Below, one piece after another: positions 17,919 through 27,516 of a stretch of DNA of 64,000 nt (position 1 is the first letter of the stretch; every line of letters begins with the position of its first letter). Location of the stretch: assembly GCF_016756595.1 (NCBI RefSeq), contig NZ_AP023257.1, forward strand, positions 5,968,001-6,032,000. Reading direction: 5' to 3'. Both the position numbers and the translations under genes were made by a program. Under the pieces are notes generated by a model. That model made no database searches. It had not been told where the DNA came from and saw only the letters and a program-made list of their open reading frames with translations. The DNA is from Mesorhizobium sp. L-2-11. GTDB lineage: Bacteria; Pseudomonadota; Alphaproteobacteria; Rhizobiales; Rhizobiaceae.

Positions 17919-18363
17919 TTTTGGCTCCTATGGTTGTAGTATTCGACGGCGCGAGCGAACCAGGCGAGGACCTCCGACATCGGCATGCAGGCGACATCGG
18001 CCGCCCGCATGCCGAACCGGAAGATCAGCTCGTCGGCGCGGCTTCCGACTTCGAAGGCTGCGAGGCGGTTGCTGGCTCGCCAGACGTAAAAAAATCGAGC
18101 ACAGCGACCCGAACCGCCCTGGCGTCTTTGATGCCGAGCTCGCCAAGCAAGTCGACGCCTGGCTCCACGATGCAACGCCGGACATAGGCGGCGACCGTGT
18201 CGACGTTCTCGATGACGACGTTGTTGCCGGCAGCGCGCTGCATCTCGTAGGGCTCGCCCAGCTGCAGCAAATCGTTGAACCGCGGCTCGCGCACCTTCAC
18301 CGTTTCGAAAACAGTGCCATGCGCTTCATAGCGGCGGGACAGGGTGACGGTCTTCTCAGTCAT
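17915..18363 (-). CDS. Tail assembly chaperone extension (GpE-like) made by -1 frameshift
   Basis: The second frame from about 18094 down to 17915 encodes a GpE-like tail: RADELIFRFGMRAADVACMPMSEVLAWFARAVEYY. It has no good start of its own. At 18088-18094 the coding strand reads T TTT TTT, a classic slippery heptamer, in the zero frame GAT-TTT-TTT-ACG. A -1 slip joins the upstream chaperone to this frame exactly, giving FFYVWRAS. This is the gpE/gpE+E' (lambda G/GT) strategy, in which the longer product recruits tail tube subunits to the tape measure. Confidence 0.75.
18025..18363 (-). CDS. Phage tail assembly protein (zero-frame product)
   Basis: From the ATG at 18363 the 112-residue product begins MTEKTVTLSRRYEAHGTVFETVKVREPRFNDLLQLGEP, the usual N-terminal layout of P2 gpE-type tail assembly proteins. 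It contains the acidic Ser/Thr/Pro-rich C-terminus reached only when no frameshift happens. The upstream regulator gene overlaps its start by four bases. Together with the frameshift product and the tape measure protein it forms a tail-morphogenesis unit. Confidence 0.82.
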   Translation of the reverse strand: MTEKTVTLSRRYEAHGTVFETVKVREPRFNDLLQLGEPYEMQRAAGNNVVIENVDTVAAYVRRCIVEPGVDLLGELGIKDARAVRVAVLDFFTSGEPATASQPSKSEAAPTS

Positions 18364-18860
18364 TTCGCATTCTCCTTCAGGTTGCATGATGTGTGCAGCA
18401 CGTGTGCACACGCGTTTGTGCGTGTACCGCTTGCAGCGTCGCCTACTAGAAAAATCCCGGGCTCCCCCGGGCCCGTATGGGTCGGAGACGCTGATACGGT
18501 CCCTACACCGGGGGGTGGGGTCAGCGGGGCAACGGGGTCGGTAGTAGCGACCCCGTCATTCAGCGCGCCAGGGGCGCGACGCTTCATTGCCTCGCGAACG
18601 GCTGGCGGAAAATATCTCATCAACTCGCGGACCTTCTTGGCGCGAAAGCCAAGGCAGGAAGCTAGATCATCTACACTCCAGCCGCGCTCGGTCACCAACA
18701 GACGGACCGCCTCAGCCTGTAGGGCTAGACGCAATCGGATGATCCGGGCCGGATCCTTGGCGAAGTCAGGCTCCTCCAAATAAAGGCTCTGTCTCAACCT
18801 CCTCGTGCCAATCACCCGGCCGGCCACTGACCTCTCAAATCGGTGATGATCCTTATCCAT
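18360..18860 (-). CDS. HTH protein heading the tail operon
   Basis: The 166-residue product from the ATG at 18860 (AGGGA four bases upstream) has a helix-turn-helix-like segment, LLVTERGWSVDDLASCLGFRAKKVRELMRYFPP, about residues 55-90. A disordered Pro/Gly/Thr-rich tail follows. Its stop overlaps the tail chaperone start. It is the first gene after the ten-copy site array at 18882-19111, so it may bind those sites and control the late operon; this is inference. Confidence 0.6.
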   Translation of the reverse strand: MDKDHHRFERSVAGRVIGTRRLRQSLYLEEPDFAKDPARIIRLRLALQAEAVRLLVTERGWSVDDLASCLGFRAKKVRELMRYFPPAVREAMKRRAPGALNDGVATTDPVAPLTPPPGVGTVSASPTHTGPGEPGIFLVGDAASGTRTNACAHVLHTSCNLKENAK

Positions 18861-18881
18861 TATTTCCCTCTGCACCACTTA

Positions 18882-19111
18882 GCGACACTTTAGCGATACT
18901 TTTAGCGATACTTTATTGTGGAATATCAATGGGTTCGATACTTGCGGCACTTTTTCTCGCCTATAGCAGTAAAATCGTCCGCTGATCTTTTGTTTGTCTC
19001 GCGTATAGGGACGCCAAGAAGTATCGCGAGGTATCGCAACTATTTGAAATCGTTTGCCTAATCTCGCTGGAAGAAGTGTCGCTAAGTGTCGCAAACCCCC
19101 GCAAGTGTCGC
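18882..19111. repeat. Array of ten 9-bp sites in two opposed groups
   Basis: Five copies of GCGAYACTT-like sites lie in one orientation (18882, 18893, 18905, 18935, 18944). Five copies of the inverse AAGTRTCGC lie to the right (19019, 19029, 19074, 19084, 19103). Within groups the spacing is often 9-12 bases, one helical turn. The array fills the AT-richer gap upstream of the leftward late operon. It looks like iterons or a multi-site operator. Neither a protein nor a replication function is proven. Confidence 0.7.
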
Positions 19112-19190
19112 GGCAAAAAACACAATGAAAACAACAAAAGCGCTACTTTTCGGGAATGTGTGACGCCAAAGCGGGGGTACGGGGTTTTGC

Positions 19191-19565
19191 TCATTTGAAC
19201 CTCGCTTCGTAAGTCACGACGCGGCCGGGCACACGTCGAATGGAGGTCTGCTGCATGAGCAAACCGAACCGGGTCAGCGTCATCTCCGGCGCTCCTGTCT
19301 CGACGGCCCAATTGCAATAGGCTCGATAAAGTTGCCGAGCGGCTATGTTGATACGGCTATCCGCGACCAGGCGCGCCTCAATAAACGCTGCCACGTGCGG
19401 CAGAAGGCTCTGATGAGAGGGGGTCCGGGGGTTTTTCCCGTCGACGGCGGGAAGGCCAAGATCGTACCAGAGGCGTCGGGCGGCCTTGGCCCCAAACAGC
19501 CTTCCTGCGACATCGGCAATCTGAGCCTTCGAGACCAGCAGACTGAAGTGATCCGAGTTTGACAA
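19191..19565 (-). CDS. Protein resembling the C-terminal winged-helix part of phage primases
   Basis: The region reads LVSKAQIADVAGRLFGAKAARRLWYDLGLPAV and later RQLYRAYCNWAVETGAPEMTLTRFGLLMQQ. That second block resembles the D5/primase C-terminal winged helix (short helical pattern LYRAY..W....G.....RF). No helicase or primase motifs precede it, so it is either a small stand-alone domain or a truncated gene. A TTG at 19565 is the first plausible start; the reading frame further upstream runs into the att repeat. Confidence 0.45.
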   Translation of the reverse strand: MSNSDHFSLLVSKAQIADVAGRLFGAKAARRLWYDLGLPAVDGKNPRTPSHQSLLPHVAAFIEARLVADSRINIAARQLYRAYCNWAVETGAPEMTLTRFGLLMQQTSIRRVPGRVVTYEARFK

Positions 19566-19647
19566 ACCAGGGCTAAGTGCTTGATCTCCGAAAGCGGGTT
19601 TGACGGGATTTCCGCCGCAAGTGCCTGATATTGGCTGCTCAACGTTT

Positions 19648-19695
19648 GACTGAAAATCCGCGTGTCGGTGGTTCGAATCCGCCTCTGGGCACCAT
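19648..19695 (+). repeat. Second att copy: 48-bp duplicate of the tRNA-Phe 3' end
   Basis: Bases 19648-19695 match 6128-6175 perfectly and include the T arm and encoded CCA of tRNA-Phe. The 5' half of the tRNA is absent here, so this is not a functional tRNA. It marks the right end of element 1 and at the same time the left end of the intS-bearing element 2. That is the expected result of tandem integration at one tRNA. Confidence 0.95.
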
Positions 19696-19906
19696 CCCCT
19701 CTTCTCCCGACAGTCCCTTTCGCCGAAGCTTCTACTCTCCTGTCTCGGCAACTAGCTGAAATACTTACTGATTTCGCTGACCAAAGCGCGGATGGTCGGG
19801 TTTCGTGGAATTTCGGCGCAGTTGGTCCAACGAGGCGGGGGGCTGGTATTTTCGCTGGTATTGGAGATCCTGATGGTATCGATGCAGCCAAATGGAGGTC
19901 CCGAAA

Positions 19907-21217
19907 ATGGCTCTTTCCGACGTAAAATGCCGTAATGCCCGACCCGCTTCCAAGCTCGTGAAATTGTCTGACGGTGGCGGGCTCCAGCTTTGGGTGCAGC
20001 CTACCGGATCTCGCCTATGGCGCCTCGCCTATCGTTTTGGCGGCAAGCAGAAGCTTCTGGCGTTGGGCAGCTATCCCCTCATCTCCCTCGCTGAGGCACG
20101 CGAGGCGCGCGATACCGCCAAACGTCTCCTCCTACGTGGCATCGACCCCGCACAGGAGCGTAAGTCGCAAAAGGCTTCGGCGGAGGACACCTTTCGCTCA
20201 ATCGCGGAGGACTATGTCGACAAGCTGAAGAAGGAGGGACGTGCCGACCGGACCATCACCAAGGTCAAATGGCTGCTCGACTTTGCCTATCCAACGTTTG
20301 GGGACAAAAGCGTTCGGGAGATCGATCCGGCCACAATTCTTGCCGCTCTCCGCAGCGTGGAGGTTCGTGGTCGATACGAGTCGGCCAGGCGAATGCGCTC
20401 CACCATCGGCAGCGTGTTTCGATATGCAATCGCAACCGCACGCGCCGATGTAGATCCGACGATCGCCCTGAGGGGCGCACTCGTCGGTCCGACGGTCACG
20501 CCCCGTGCCGCGGTTACCGATCCTAAGGCCTTGGGAGGCTTGCTGAGGGCGATTAATGCATTTGACGGACAGCCTACAACCCGAGCCGCTCTGAAGCTGA
20601 TGGCCCTGCTATTTCCCCGCCCCGGCGAGCTGCGCGCGGCCGGATGGGACGAGTTCGATTTCGAAAGCTCGGTGTGGAGCATCCCTGAAGGACGCATGAA
20701 GATGCGACGGCCGCACCGCGTACCTCTTTCCACGCAGGCCGTCAGCGTCCTGACCTCACTTAGAGAAATCTCTGGTGGTGGATCGCTGTTGTTTCCTAGT
20801 GTTCGATCGGGTTCGCGTCCGATTTCCGACAACACGCTTAACGCCGCCCTTCGCCGTATGGGCTATGGCAAAGAAGAAGCTACCGCGCACGGCTTTCGAG
20901 CAACGGCATCAACTCTGCTAAACGAATGCGGCAAGTGGCACCCGGACGCCGTACAGCGGCAGCTGGCCCACATTGAGAACAACGACGTTCGGCGCGCCTA
21001 TGCCCGGGCAGAGCACTGGGAAGAGCGCGTCAGGATGATGCAATGGTGGGCCGATTATCTGGATGAACTCGAGAGCAAAAACTCGCGGGTGGTCTCAATC
21101 GGGGGACGCGAGGCAAGCCTGCTGTCCATACATCCTCGCGAGGGTCTAGTTTGGAAGCCAACAGCGACGGTTCGCCAAACGACGAGACGAACCTCCAATC
21201 TCCGAAAATCACACTGA
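19907..21217 (+). CDS. intS: P4-type tyrosine integrase (IntS-like)
   Basis: A 436-residue integrase with the DUF4102-type N-terminal arm-binding domain: MALSDVKCRNARPASKLVKLSD, then FGGKQKLLALGSYP. The C-terminal catalytic core has box I FPRPGELRAAGW with its arginine, box II HGFRATAST (H-x-x-R) and the tyrosine in RRAYARAEHW. The start at 19907 has GGAGG eight bases upstream. It lies 212 bases from the tRNA-Phe att copy, the usual place of intS in Mesorhizobium symbiosis ICEs, where it drives integration and excision. The 3' half is duplicated in decayed form at 33435-33946. Confidence 0.9.
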   Translation: MALSDVKCRNARPASKLVKLSDGGGLQLWVQPTGSRLWRLAYRFGGKQKLLALGSYPLISLAEAREARDTAKRLLLRGIDPAQERKSQKASAEDTFRSIAEDYVDKLKKEGRADRTITKVKWLLDFAYPTFGDKSVREIDPATILAALRSVEVRGRYESARRMRSTIGSVFRYAIATARADVDPTIALRGALVGPTVTPRAAVTDPKALGGLLRAINAFDGQPTTRAALKLMALLFPRPGELRAAGWDEFDFESSVWSIPEGRMKMRRPHRVPLSTQAVSVLTSLREISGGGSLLFPSVRSGSRPISDNTLNAALRRMGYGKEEATAHGFRATASTLLNECGKWHPDAVQRQLAHIENNDVRRAYARAEHWEERVRMMQWWADYLDELESKNSRVVSIGGREASLLSIHPREGLVWKPTATVRQTTRRTSNLRKSH

Positions 21218-21589
21218 ACCCCGTCGAAAACACCGAAACTGGGCGACCAATGTTGCAGGCCCGGAGGGTCATCGTTTTCCACAGGAAGTCAATTGGCCAC
21301 ACATTTCCTTCGTATTCTCTCGTATGGTCTGGCGAACCTAAGGACCAGGAGGAGGACTAGTATTCCCTCCGCGGTGTCTCGTCGTCCACAAGAAGGGTCG
21401 ATTAACCCGTGACGAACGTGGCTGGTTTGGGGCCGAGAACGGACGGTTGGCTTTTGGGTCCCGATCGGCGAAAGCCGACCTTCGGTCACCATCGAATGAG
21501 GCTTCAAACGACCCTTTTGGGATGGACCTGCTGTCATTTGCGTTGGCTGAACGGGCTTCGGTTATACTGGCCCGAAGTTGGAGCAGGGC
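21218..21589. other. Intergenic stretch without supported genes
   Basis: The 372 bases between intS and the DUF1294 gene contain only overlapping short frames without a convincing start, domain or ribosome site. Apart from possible promoter sequences for the DUF1294 gene I see nothing specific. Confidence 0.5.
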
Positions 21590-22072
21590 ATGCGGGGGCA
21601 GTTGGCAATCGGGGTCGTCGGCTACGTTGTATCGGTAAACTTGCTGGCATACGCCGCCATGGTGTTCGACAAGGCTAGGGCCGAGAACAGGGCGCAACGC
21701 ATTCCCGAGTCGACGCTTCTGTACCTCGCCTTCATCGGGGGTAGCATCGGGACTGTGATCGCTCAGCAAACGATCCGGCACAAGACTCGCAAGGAGCCGT
21801 TCCGGTCCAGGCTCGTTGGCATCGTGCTGCTCCAAGTCTTCGCGATAATCGCGCTTATAGTGGGATTGGTCATCACGGGATCGCCCGAAACGTTATCGCA
21901 ATTCCTCACATTTCTGGGCCGGAAGCGGAATGGCAGCTCATTGAGGAGCCTTATCCGGAACATATTCCGACGCATTCCTAGCTGCGCTTGTTTCGAGGCG
22001 ATAGCAAGAATGTGGCAGCGGTCGTGCCGTTGCCTACCGATCATTCGAGAGCAGGTGAACCGTGTGTGCTAG
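21590..22072 (+). CDS. DUF1294 family membrane protein
   Basis: The ATG at 21590 follows a GGAG at six bases. The first ~85 residues match DUF1294 small membrane proteins: helix YVVSVNLLAYAAMVFDKARA, then RIPESTLLYLAFIGGSIG and the RHKTRKEPFR loop, and another hydrophobic helix to about residue 100. The C-terminal 60 residues are basic and Cys-containing and look unlike the family. They may be an out-of-frame extension or a fused tail. The function of DUF1294 is unknown. Confidence 0.7.
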   Translation: MRGQLAIGVVGYVVSVNLLAYAAMVFDKARAENRAQRIPESTLLYLAFIGGSIGTVIAQQTIRHKTRKEPFRSRLVGIVLLQVFAIIALIVGLVITGSPETLSQFLTFLGRKRNGSSLRSLIRNIFRRIPSCACFEAIARMWQRSCRCLPIIREQVNRVC

Positions 22073-22135
22073 TCGCTCAGATCGAGACGTCAGAATACCG
22101 CGTGCCCTGCGGCTAGCAGCCACCGCGATGATCGC

Positions 22136-25047
22136 CTATGGGTTGAGTGGCGCATCATCCTGATCCCACCCAAATACATCTTGATGCGGAACGTCAACGT
22201 CGCGAAGGCGGAATCGCGATACCAGAAATTTCTCAGCTCCCTCATAATCCACGCTTGGTGGCCAATGCAGCTGCCAGCTGCTGAAAAAGGCACCAAGGTA
22301 AACCTTGGCATGGGCGTGTAGCAGCTCATCGGTGAACACCGCCGGTAGGAGCGCATCGGCCTCGGTTTCGACCTTATCTAGCAGGGCCATTCCCCGGCTT
22401 CGGAGCTCCTCAAGTGGGAGATCTTCCGGCACATCAAGCCGAATGCCCATCGCGATGTTGCTTAAGATGCTCAGAATCTCCCAATCTTTCATGCCTCGTT
22501 CATGCATCTCGAGCAATCGCGCCCGAGTGCCAGGATCGTGAGCGATGCCTGAAATTGTGTACCGAAGCGATACAAGGACTTTGTCATACCTATTTTGCGC
22601 GTCACCGAGTGCACGTTCCAACTCGAACGTTGGACCCGGCCCGTCGAACCACTGAACACGGCCGCCGGCGCGGCTGACGAAGGGACGCTCGGGATCGAGA
22701 GGCGCGATCGACTGGCGGAAGAGCTCGGCAAATAGATCCTCAGGAACAAACTCCCGGAACAGTTCCGCGTAGGGCCGACCAACAAAGGTTGGTTCCAGCA
22801 CGGACCTGTCAAATTGCCTAGCTAAGGCCTCATCATCGAGCACGGAGATTGCGCGAAGGGCCGCAGCGAACACCAATAGAACATCACCACTTTCCTCCGG
22901 CCCTCGGTCCCGCGACGGCAGCGTCACGCGAAATGCGGCTCGCGTCTCGGTCAGCTCTTCTACCGTCAGTCTCTCAATCGCGTCGGAAACCTCGATATTC
23001 ATGGTGAAATCGACCGGGACGATTCCCAGGTCCCTGTTCGCGAAGGCGAAGACTACAAGCTGCAGTTCCGCGATAATCTGCTCGGCCGGTGGGGTCGTGC
23101 GATAATCGTTGAGGAAAACGCAAGTCCAGCGGATGCCCAGCCCCTCCCAGCGGACGTGTCGTTCGAGCCCGAGATCGCCGAAGGGTCGATCGAGTAGTGC
23201 TTCCTCAAGGCCGGTCCACGCCTCCGGCCAGGTGCCTCGGTTCCAAAAGCCATCAGGCTTGTTCGCGGCGCTCAGAATCGGATCTCTGAGCAAGGGAGGC
23301 CACTGGCCAACGAGTTCGTCTAGCGCCTGGCGTGTCGTCGGGCTCCCCCGCTTCACGAAACCAAGTAGGGACGCCAACTGTCCCAGATTGCTCTGCAGGC
23401 GCGGATGCCGCTCTGTGTTCAGTGGATGATCGTCATGGAAAATATGGGCTTGAACGAACACGGGAAGCAGCCGAAGAAACCCAAACGAATTGCCGGCACC
23501 GTCTTCGGCATCGAGCAGCTCGAGCAGAGTCTCGGGTTGCAGGCGGCGGACACCGTCCTCCCGCTCGTAACGGGTTAGAAGCGCGGCCGTCATCGCATGG
23601 TACTTCGCAGCATAGGCGAGACCATGTTGGCGATATTGTTCGGCAAGTAGGACCAGGATGCGCACCGCTCCTACTAATCGCCCACCAGAGAACCACTTGG
23701 CTTTGGCTCGATGAAGTTCCCGGATGGCAGCCGCGGGTTGGTCCCGCTCGAGCAGCGACAGAGCTCGATCGATGGCCTTCTCACCGGCCGCGACGCCGCC
23801 CATACGCTCAGCCAGCAGATCATCGGCTCGTGCTGCGAGACCCATCAACTCCGGATCGTCCCCGCGGAGCTTGACTATCTCGACCAGCAAATCCGCAAAT
23901 GCTTCGATCGGATAAAGTGACGCTTGCTCGGCGCTGTCCAACATCGCGTTCCAGAGTGCGATCACAGCAGAAAAATCGGGCGCCAGGCCGGGTCCTGCAG
24001 GCGTCTGCGCTAGAAGGGCCCGCACGTGCAGCAGGCCCGCCCTTCGTCCCGGACCGATCGCTTCGTCGAGTTCTGATTGCACGGCATCTGCGAGTTTGCG
24101 CCGATAGTCATGCAGATCGGACTCCTTCGTGAGAAACTGTCCCAGCCAGTACCCGCCAAACGCGTAGGTCAGTAGCGTCGCAGCCGTAGTCAGATCGCCG
24201 ATGTCTGTATGGGCTTCGACGTCAACGAAGTAGTCGGCAACCAGATGAGCCTGACTGGTCATGTCGCCGCGACCACGCAGATGAGCCACGGCTATCTCAT
24301 AACTCGCCGAGCGAACCAGATCGCGCGGCGCCATCGGCACGAGGAAGCCCGCCATTCTCTCTATCCAGAATGATAGGTCCGGCCGTGCGACAGGTTCAAA
24401 CGTAGCGTGACGCAAACCCGCTTTGATCGCAACGAAGTCGGCGCGGCTGATCGGAAGCACCGTCCGAGCCTTCCAGTCCACCTTATGCTGCGCATAGCCG
24501 TCGTCGTCCGACTGCATCTGTGGGCTGATCTCGGCTGGGACGTGCAGAAATTCCTCCGCGATCCAGAACAGGTCGGGCTCAGCCAACCACTCTGCAATGG
24601 TATTGCCGTCGAAGATTTGGAGCTCAGCCCCCATGCCGCTGGCCGCGGTTACAAATTCCTGGCGTTTGGCAATCGGGAGATTCGCCTCGCAGAAATAGAC
24701 GATCTCGTCGACCTTGCCGGTCGCGAGGATCTTTTCGACATCGCTACGGATCTTTCTTTCTATGCGCTTTTCGAGACTACAGGCAAACGCGACCGCCCAT
24801 TCTCGCGATGAGCGCGCCGCGAACCGGGAGCCGGCCACGGGTAGCGCAATCCCGGTTCGAAACGTCTCGAAATCGCGGCCTCCGTCCCCACCGGCGCTGA
24901 CAGGGCCCGTCGCAGGCAGGTGTTGCTGTAGATGCGGGCGCGGGCAAGGTGGCGTGCGAGATGCTCGAACTCGTGATGCGCGTTACGGGAACCCAATTCG
25001 CTCAAATGAAAGCGGAGCTGGGCGGCGAGTTGGACAGGATTTACCAT
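22136..25047 (-). pseudogene. Large nuclease-like/helical-repeat gene, frameshifted near 24920
   Basis: The main frame (22136-24838) encodes 900 residues: a nuclease-like start (EWAVAFACSLEKR, then KVDEIVYFCEANLP) followed by about 750 residues of helical repeat-like sequence. Upstream, a second frame from the ATG at 25047 (MVNPVQLAAQLRFHLSEL) leads into the expected N-terminus. Restoring one missing base near 24918-24924 joins the two and recreates GPVSAGGDGGRDFETFRTG. That has the Asp/Glu spacing of a PD-(D/E)XK restriction-like core. As written, the nuclease domain is split, unless there is a sequencing error. It lies downstream of ietS in the same direction and may be a third partner. Confidence 0.65.
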
Positions 25048-25167
25048 TTCGTGCGCGTGTGCCCGGCCGAACACACGCCCCCCAATCCGACGATCTGCGA
25101 GAATTGCGATAAACGCGACCCGGTGAGCGTATGGGTCGAGCACATATCAATGTCCGCCTTCACCGGT

Positions 25168-27504
25168 TCAACCGCGGAGCTGGATACGCTGGCGTATCTG
25201 CTGGTAGATTTGAATCTCGGCTTCGTGTGCGACCTGCACGACGATGGCAAACCGTTGGCGGTCAAGCTCCGTCGCCCACCCGGCTTCGCATCGAACGACG
25301 ATGTAATAGCGATCGCCGTAGTTCGAAATGTCGGTCTTGAACGTCGCAGTAGCCGACTGGAGCGTACTCTTCTCCCTCGATTGCGGACCGGGGACCATCT
25401 TACACTGGAACCGATTCGCGATGTCGGGGATCGCCTCGTCACGCGGTCTGCGGCGATAGTGTTCCGAGATCAGCGCCGGCTCGCATCCCCGCACAAGGCG
25501 GAAACTCATACCGACGCCGGCATAGTCATTGCGGCTGTGACGGACCGGCGGATCGTACGCAAGCGAAACGCGGATCGTGCGCCGGCCATTTGTGCTCTGA
25601 AATAATGCTGGGACCGGCAGCTCGTAGATGGCGAAATAATCCATCGCCAGCTCGTCTTCCGCATAGAGCACGACGCGTGCGTCATCGGAGAATGCGGCGT
25701 GCTCCAGATTGATCTGCCCGTAACCACACACGTTCCGGACTGCGTCGTCGCCCAACGGCGACAAACGCTGGTATGCGGCCTCAGGTACAGTCGCCGATGT
25801 GGCAAGTAGGGCGCGTACGAGGTTGGCCGACGCCTCTGGAAACCGGGACAGCACCTGCGCCGCCTTGAAGGCGACGATCGGCGCCGCATAGGAGGTGCCC
25901 GATCCGCTGGTAATCAATTGCTCAATCGGCCGATGATGAAGCGTGAGCAGGCCGGCGCTCGCGATGTCGCCGCCGTCGCGTAGTCTCTGAACGAGTGGGT
26001 CGACGATCATTGTACCGCCGAGATCGATGAAATCCGGCTTGACCGATCCCTCCACCCCGGGCCCGACCCGCGTAAATGGCGACGGCTCGCCCTCCTGCGT
26101 GATCGGCCGCACCGCAACCTCTGCGCCGAGCCGCGCATCGAGCCCATTGCCATGGGCGAGAGACCCGACCGTCACAACGTTGATGGCGCCGCCGGGCTCA
26201 AAAATCCGATTGCCCTCTTCGATTAGGTAGCGGGGATACTCCGTCACGGCCTGTTCGATCCTGTTGCCCGCACGCGGGGCACGGTTGCCGGCCGAGACCA
26301 CGATCACAACATCAAGTTCGCGCGCGAGTTCATCCAGTGTCGCGGCCCAGGTGCCGACTTTCTCACCGTCATAGACGCGCTTGCGGTCGGCTAGCGCTAT
26401 GACAAACAGCCGGCATCCAAAACGGGCGTGAAGCGCAGTGACCGCCTCTCGCATCTGAGAGGGTACCAGTCGCCGCTCATCGAAATCGCCGCGCTCGTTG
26501 ACGACTTTGGCGGAACAAAGACGCGCTGCGCGCGCGAGGGCACCGCCGGCAAGCTGAGCACGAAGATCTCCGAATACGGCCACGCCGCCAACGCGCGTTC
26601 CGTGCCCCCATTCGTCGGCAGTGCCCAGACGTTCGGGAACGCCGATCGCGCCCACGAGGATGTCCTCAATTAGGGGATGGTCATTGACGCCGCTGTCGAT
26701 CACGCCGATGAGCGGCGCGTCTTCACCAAGGAGCCCCGGCTCCGGTAGTTCGCCTAGTTCGAGGCGCATGGCTTCTGCCGTTGCAACGTCCGGGGACGGC
26801 GGAAGGTCGATGGACGCGACGTCCTCAAGCGAAAGCAACGATCGAAAAACCTCTCCGCTGGCGCGGATACGTGCCATGGTGATCGACGGCCCAATATACT
26901 CGTCGAGCCATTCGCCGCCGCGAGCGACCACATAGGCTTCGATGTCGGCAAGTTTGCGCTGACGTAGGTCACGTCGGCCCAGATCCCAGAGCTCCAGGTC
27001 GGCGATCAACTCACCGACGGCGTCGAAGTCTTCGGAATCGGTGTAGCCCTCTTCTCTCAGGCGCATCCCAATCCGATCTCTTGGATCGACCGTACCAACC
27101 GATGCAATCGAGGCGACGAAGGTCGCATACGGAGCGCCCGCCTGCCCAGCCGGGATCGGACCGCCATAGGCGACGATCCGCGCCCGGAAGTCGTCCAATT
27201 CGTCGTTTGACGAAAAAAGAACAAGAGTTCGGTCAGCGTCGCTCGATAGCACCGTTAGGCCTAGATCCTCCCAGTCGCTTTCGAGCAGCGAACCCGTCAT
27301 GCGGACACGAAGGATCAGAGATGGATTGACGGTCCCAGGAGGACGCCGACGCTGCTGAACCGCGACCGCATCGTTGAGCTCCTCGGCGATTCGGCGGCTG
27401 TGATCAGGACGGTCGCGCTCCGGTGCTGCACCAAAGCCCGGGCGCTTGCGGCGTTCGAGTTGCTCCGGCAGCCTTGCGAGCTGCAAATGGTCGTACCGGG
27501 CCAT
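25168..27504 (-). CDS. ietS: Subtilisin-like S8 serine protease (IetS-like)
   Basis: This 778-residue protein contains the full subtilase triad: Asp270 in IGVIDSGVND, His301 in WGHGTRVGG and Ser538 in SGSGTSYAAP, with the oxyanion Asn407 in SAGNR. The N-terminal ~240 residues are an accessory domain, and no secretion signal is visible, so it acts in the cytoplasm. It is paired with the AAA ATPase gene 12 bases upstream. This pair matches ietA/ietS of Agrobacterium Ti plasmids, reported as a toxin-antitoxin/stability module and later grouped with anti-phage systems. The likely role here is island maintenance or phage defence. Confidence 0.85.
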   Translation of the reverse strand: MARYDHLQLARLPEQLERRKRPGFGAAPERDRPDHSRRIAEELNDAVAVQQRRRPPGTVNPSLILRVRMTGSLLESDWEDLGLTVLSSDADRTLVLFSSNDELDDFRARIVAYGGPIPAGQAGAPYATFVASIASVGTVDPRDRIGMRLREEGYTDSEDFDAVGELIADLELWDLGRRDLRQRKLADIEAYVVARGGEWLDEYIGPSITMARIRASGEVFRSLLSLEDVASIDLPPSPDVATAEAMRLELGELPEPGLLGEDAPLIGVIDSGVNDHPLIEDILVGAIGVPERLGTADEWGHGTRVGGVAVFGDLRAQLAGGALARAARLCSAKVVNERGDFDERRLVPSQMREAVTALHARFGCRLFVIALADRKRVYDGEKVGTWAATLDELARELDVVIVVSAGNRAPRAGNRIEQAVTEYPRYLIEEGNRIFEPGGAINVVTVGSLAHGNGLDARLGAEVAVRPITQEGEPSPFTRVGPGVEGSVKPDFIDLGGTMIVDPLVQRLRDGGDIASAGLLTLHHRPIEQLITSGSGTSYAAPIVAFKAAQVLSRFPEASANLVRALLATSATVPEAAYQRLSPLGDDAVRNVCGYGQINLEHAAFSDDARVVLYAEDELAMDYFAIYELPVPALFQSTNGRRTIRVSLAYDPPVRHSRNDYAGVGMSFRLVRGCEPALISEHYRRRPRDEAIPDIANRFQCKMVPGPQSREKSTLQSATATFKTDISNYGDRYYIVVRCEAGWATELDRQRFAIVVQVAHEAEIQIYQQIRQRIQLRG

Positions 27505-27516
27505 TAAAGCGGCCTC

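Noticed and set aside
18882-19111. Possible CRISPR array
   Set aside because: The repeats are 9 bases, occur in two orientations and have irregular short spacing; no cas genes are present.
19648-19695. Possible second tRNA-Phe gene
   Set aside because: Only the 3' half of the tRNA is present; it is the att copy.
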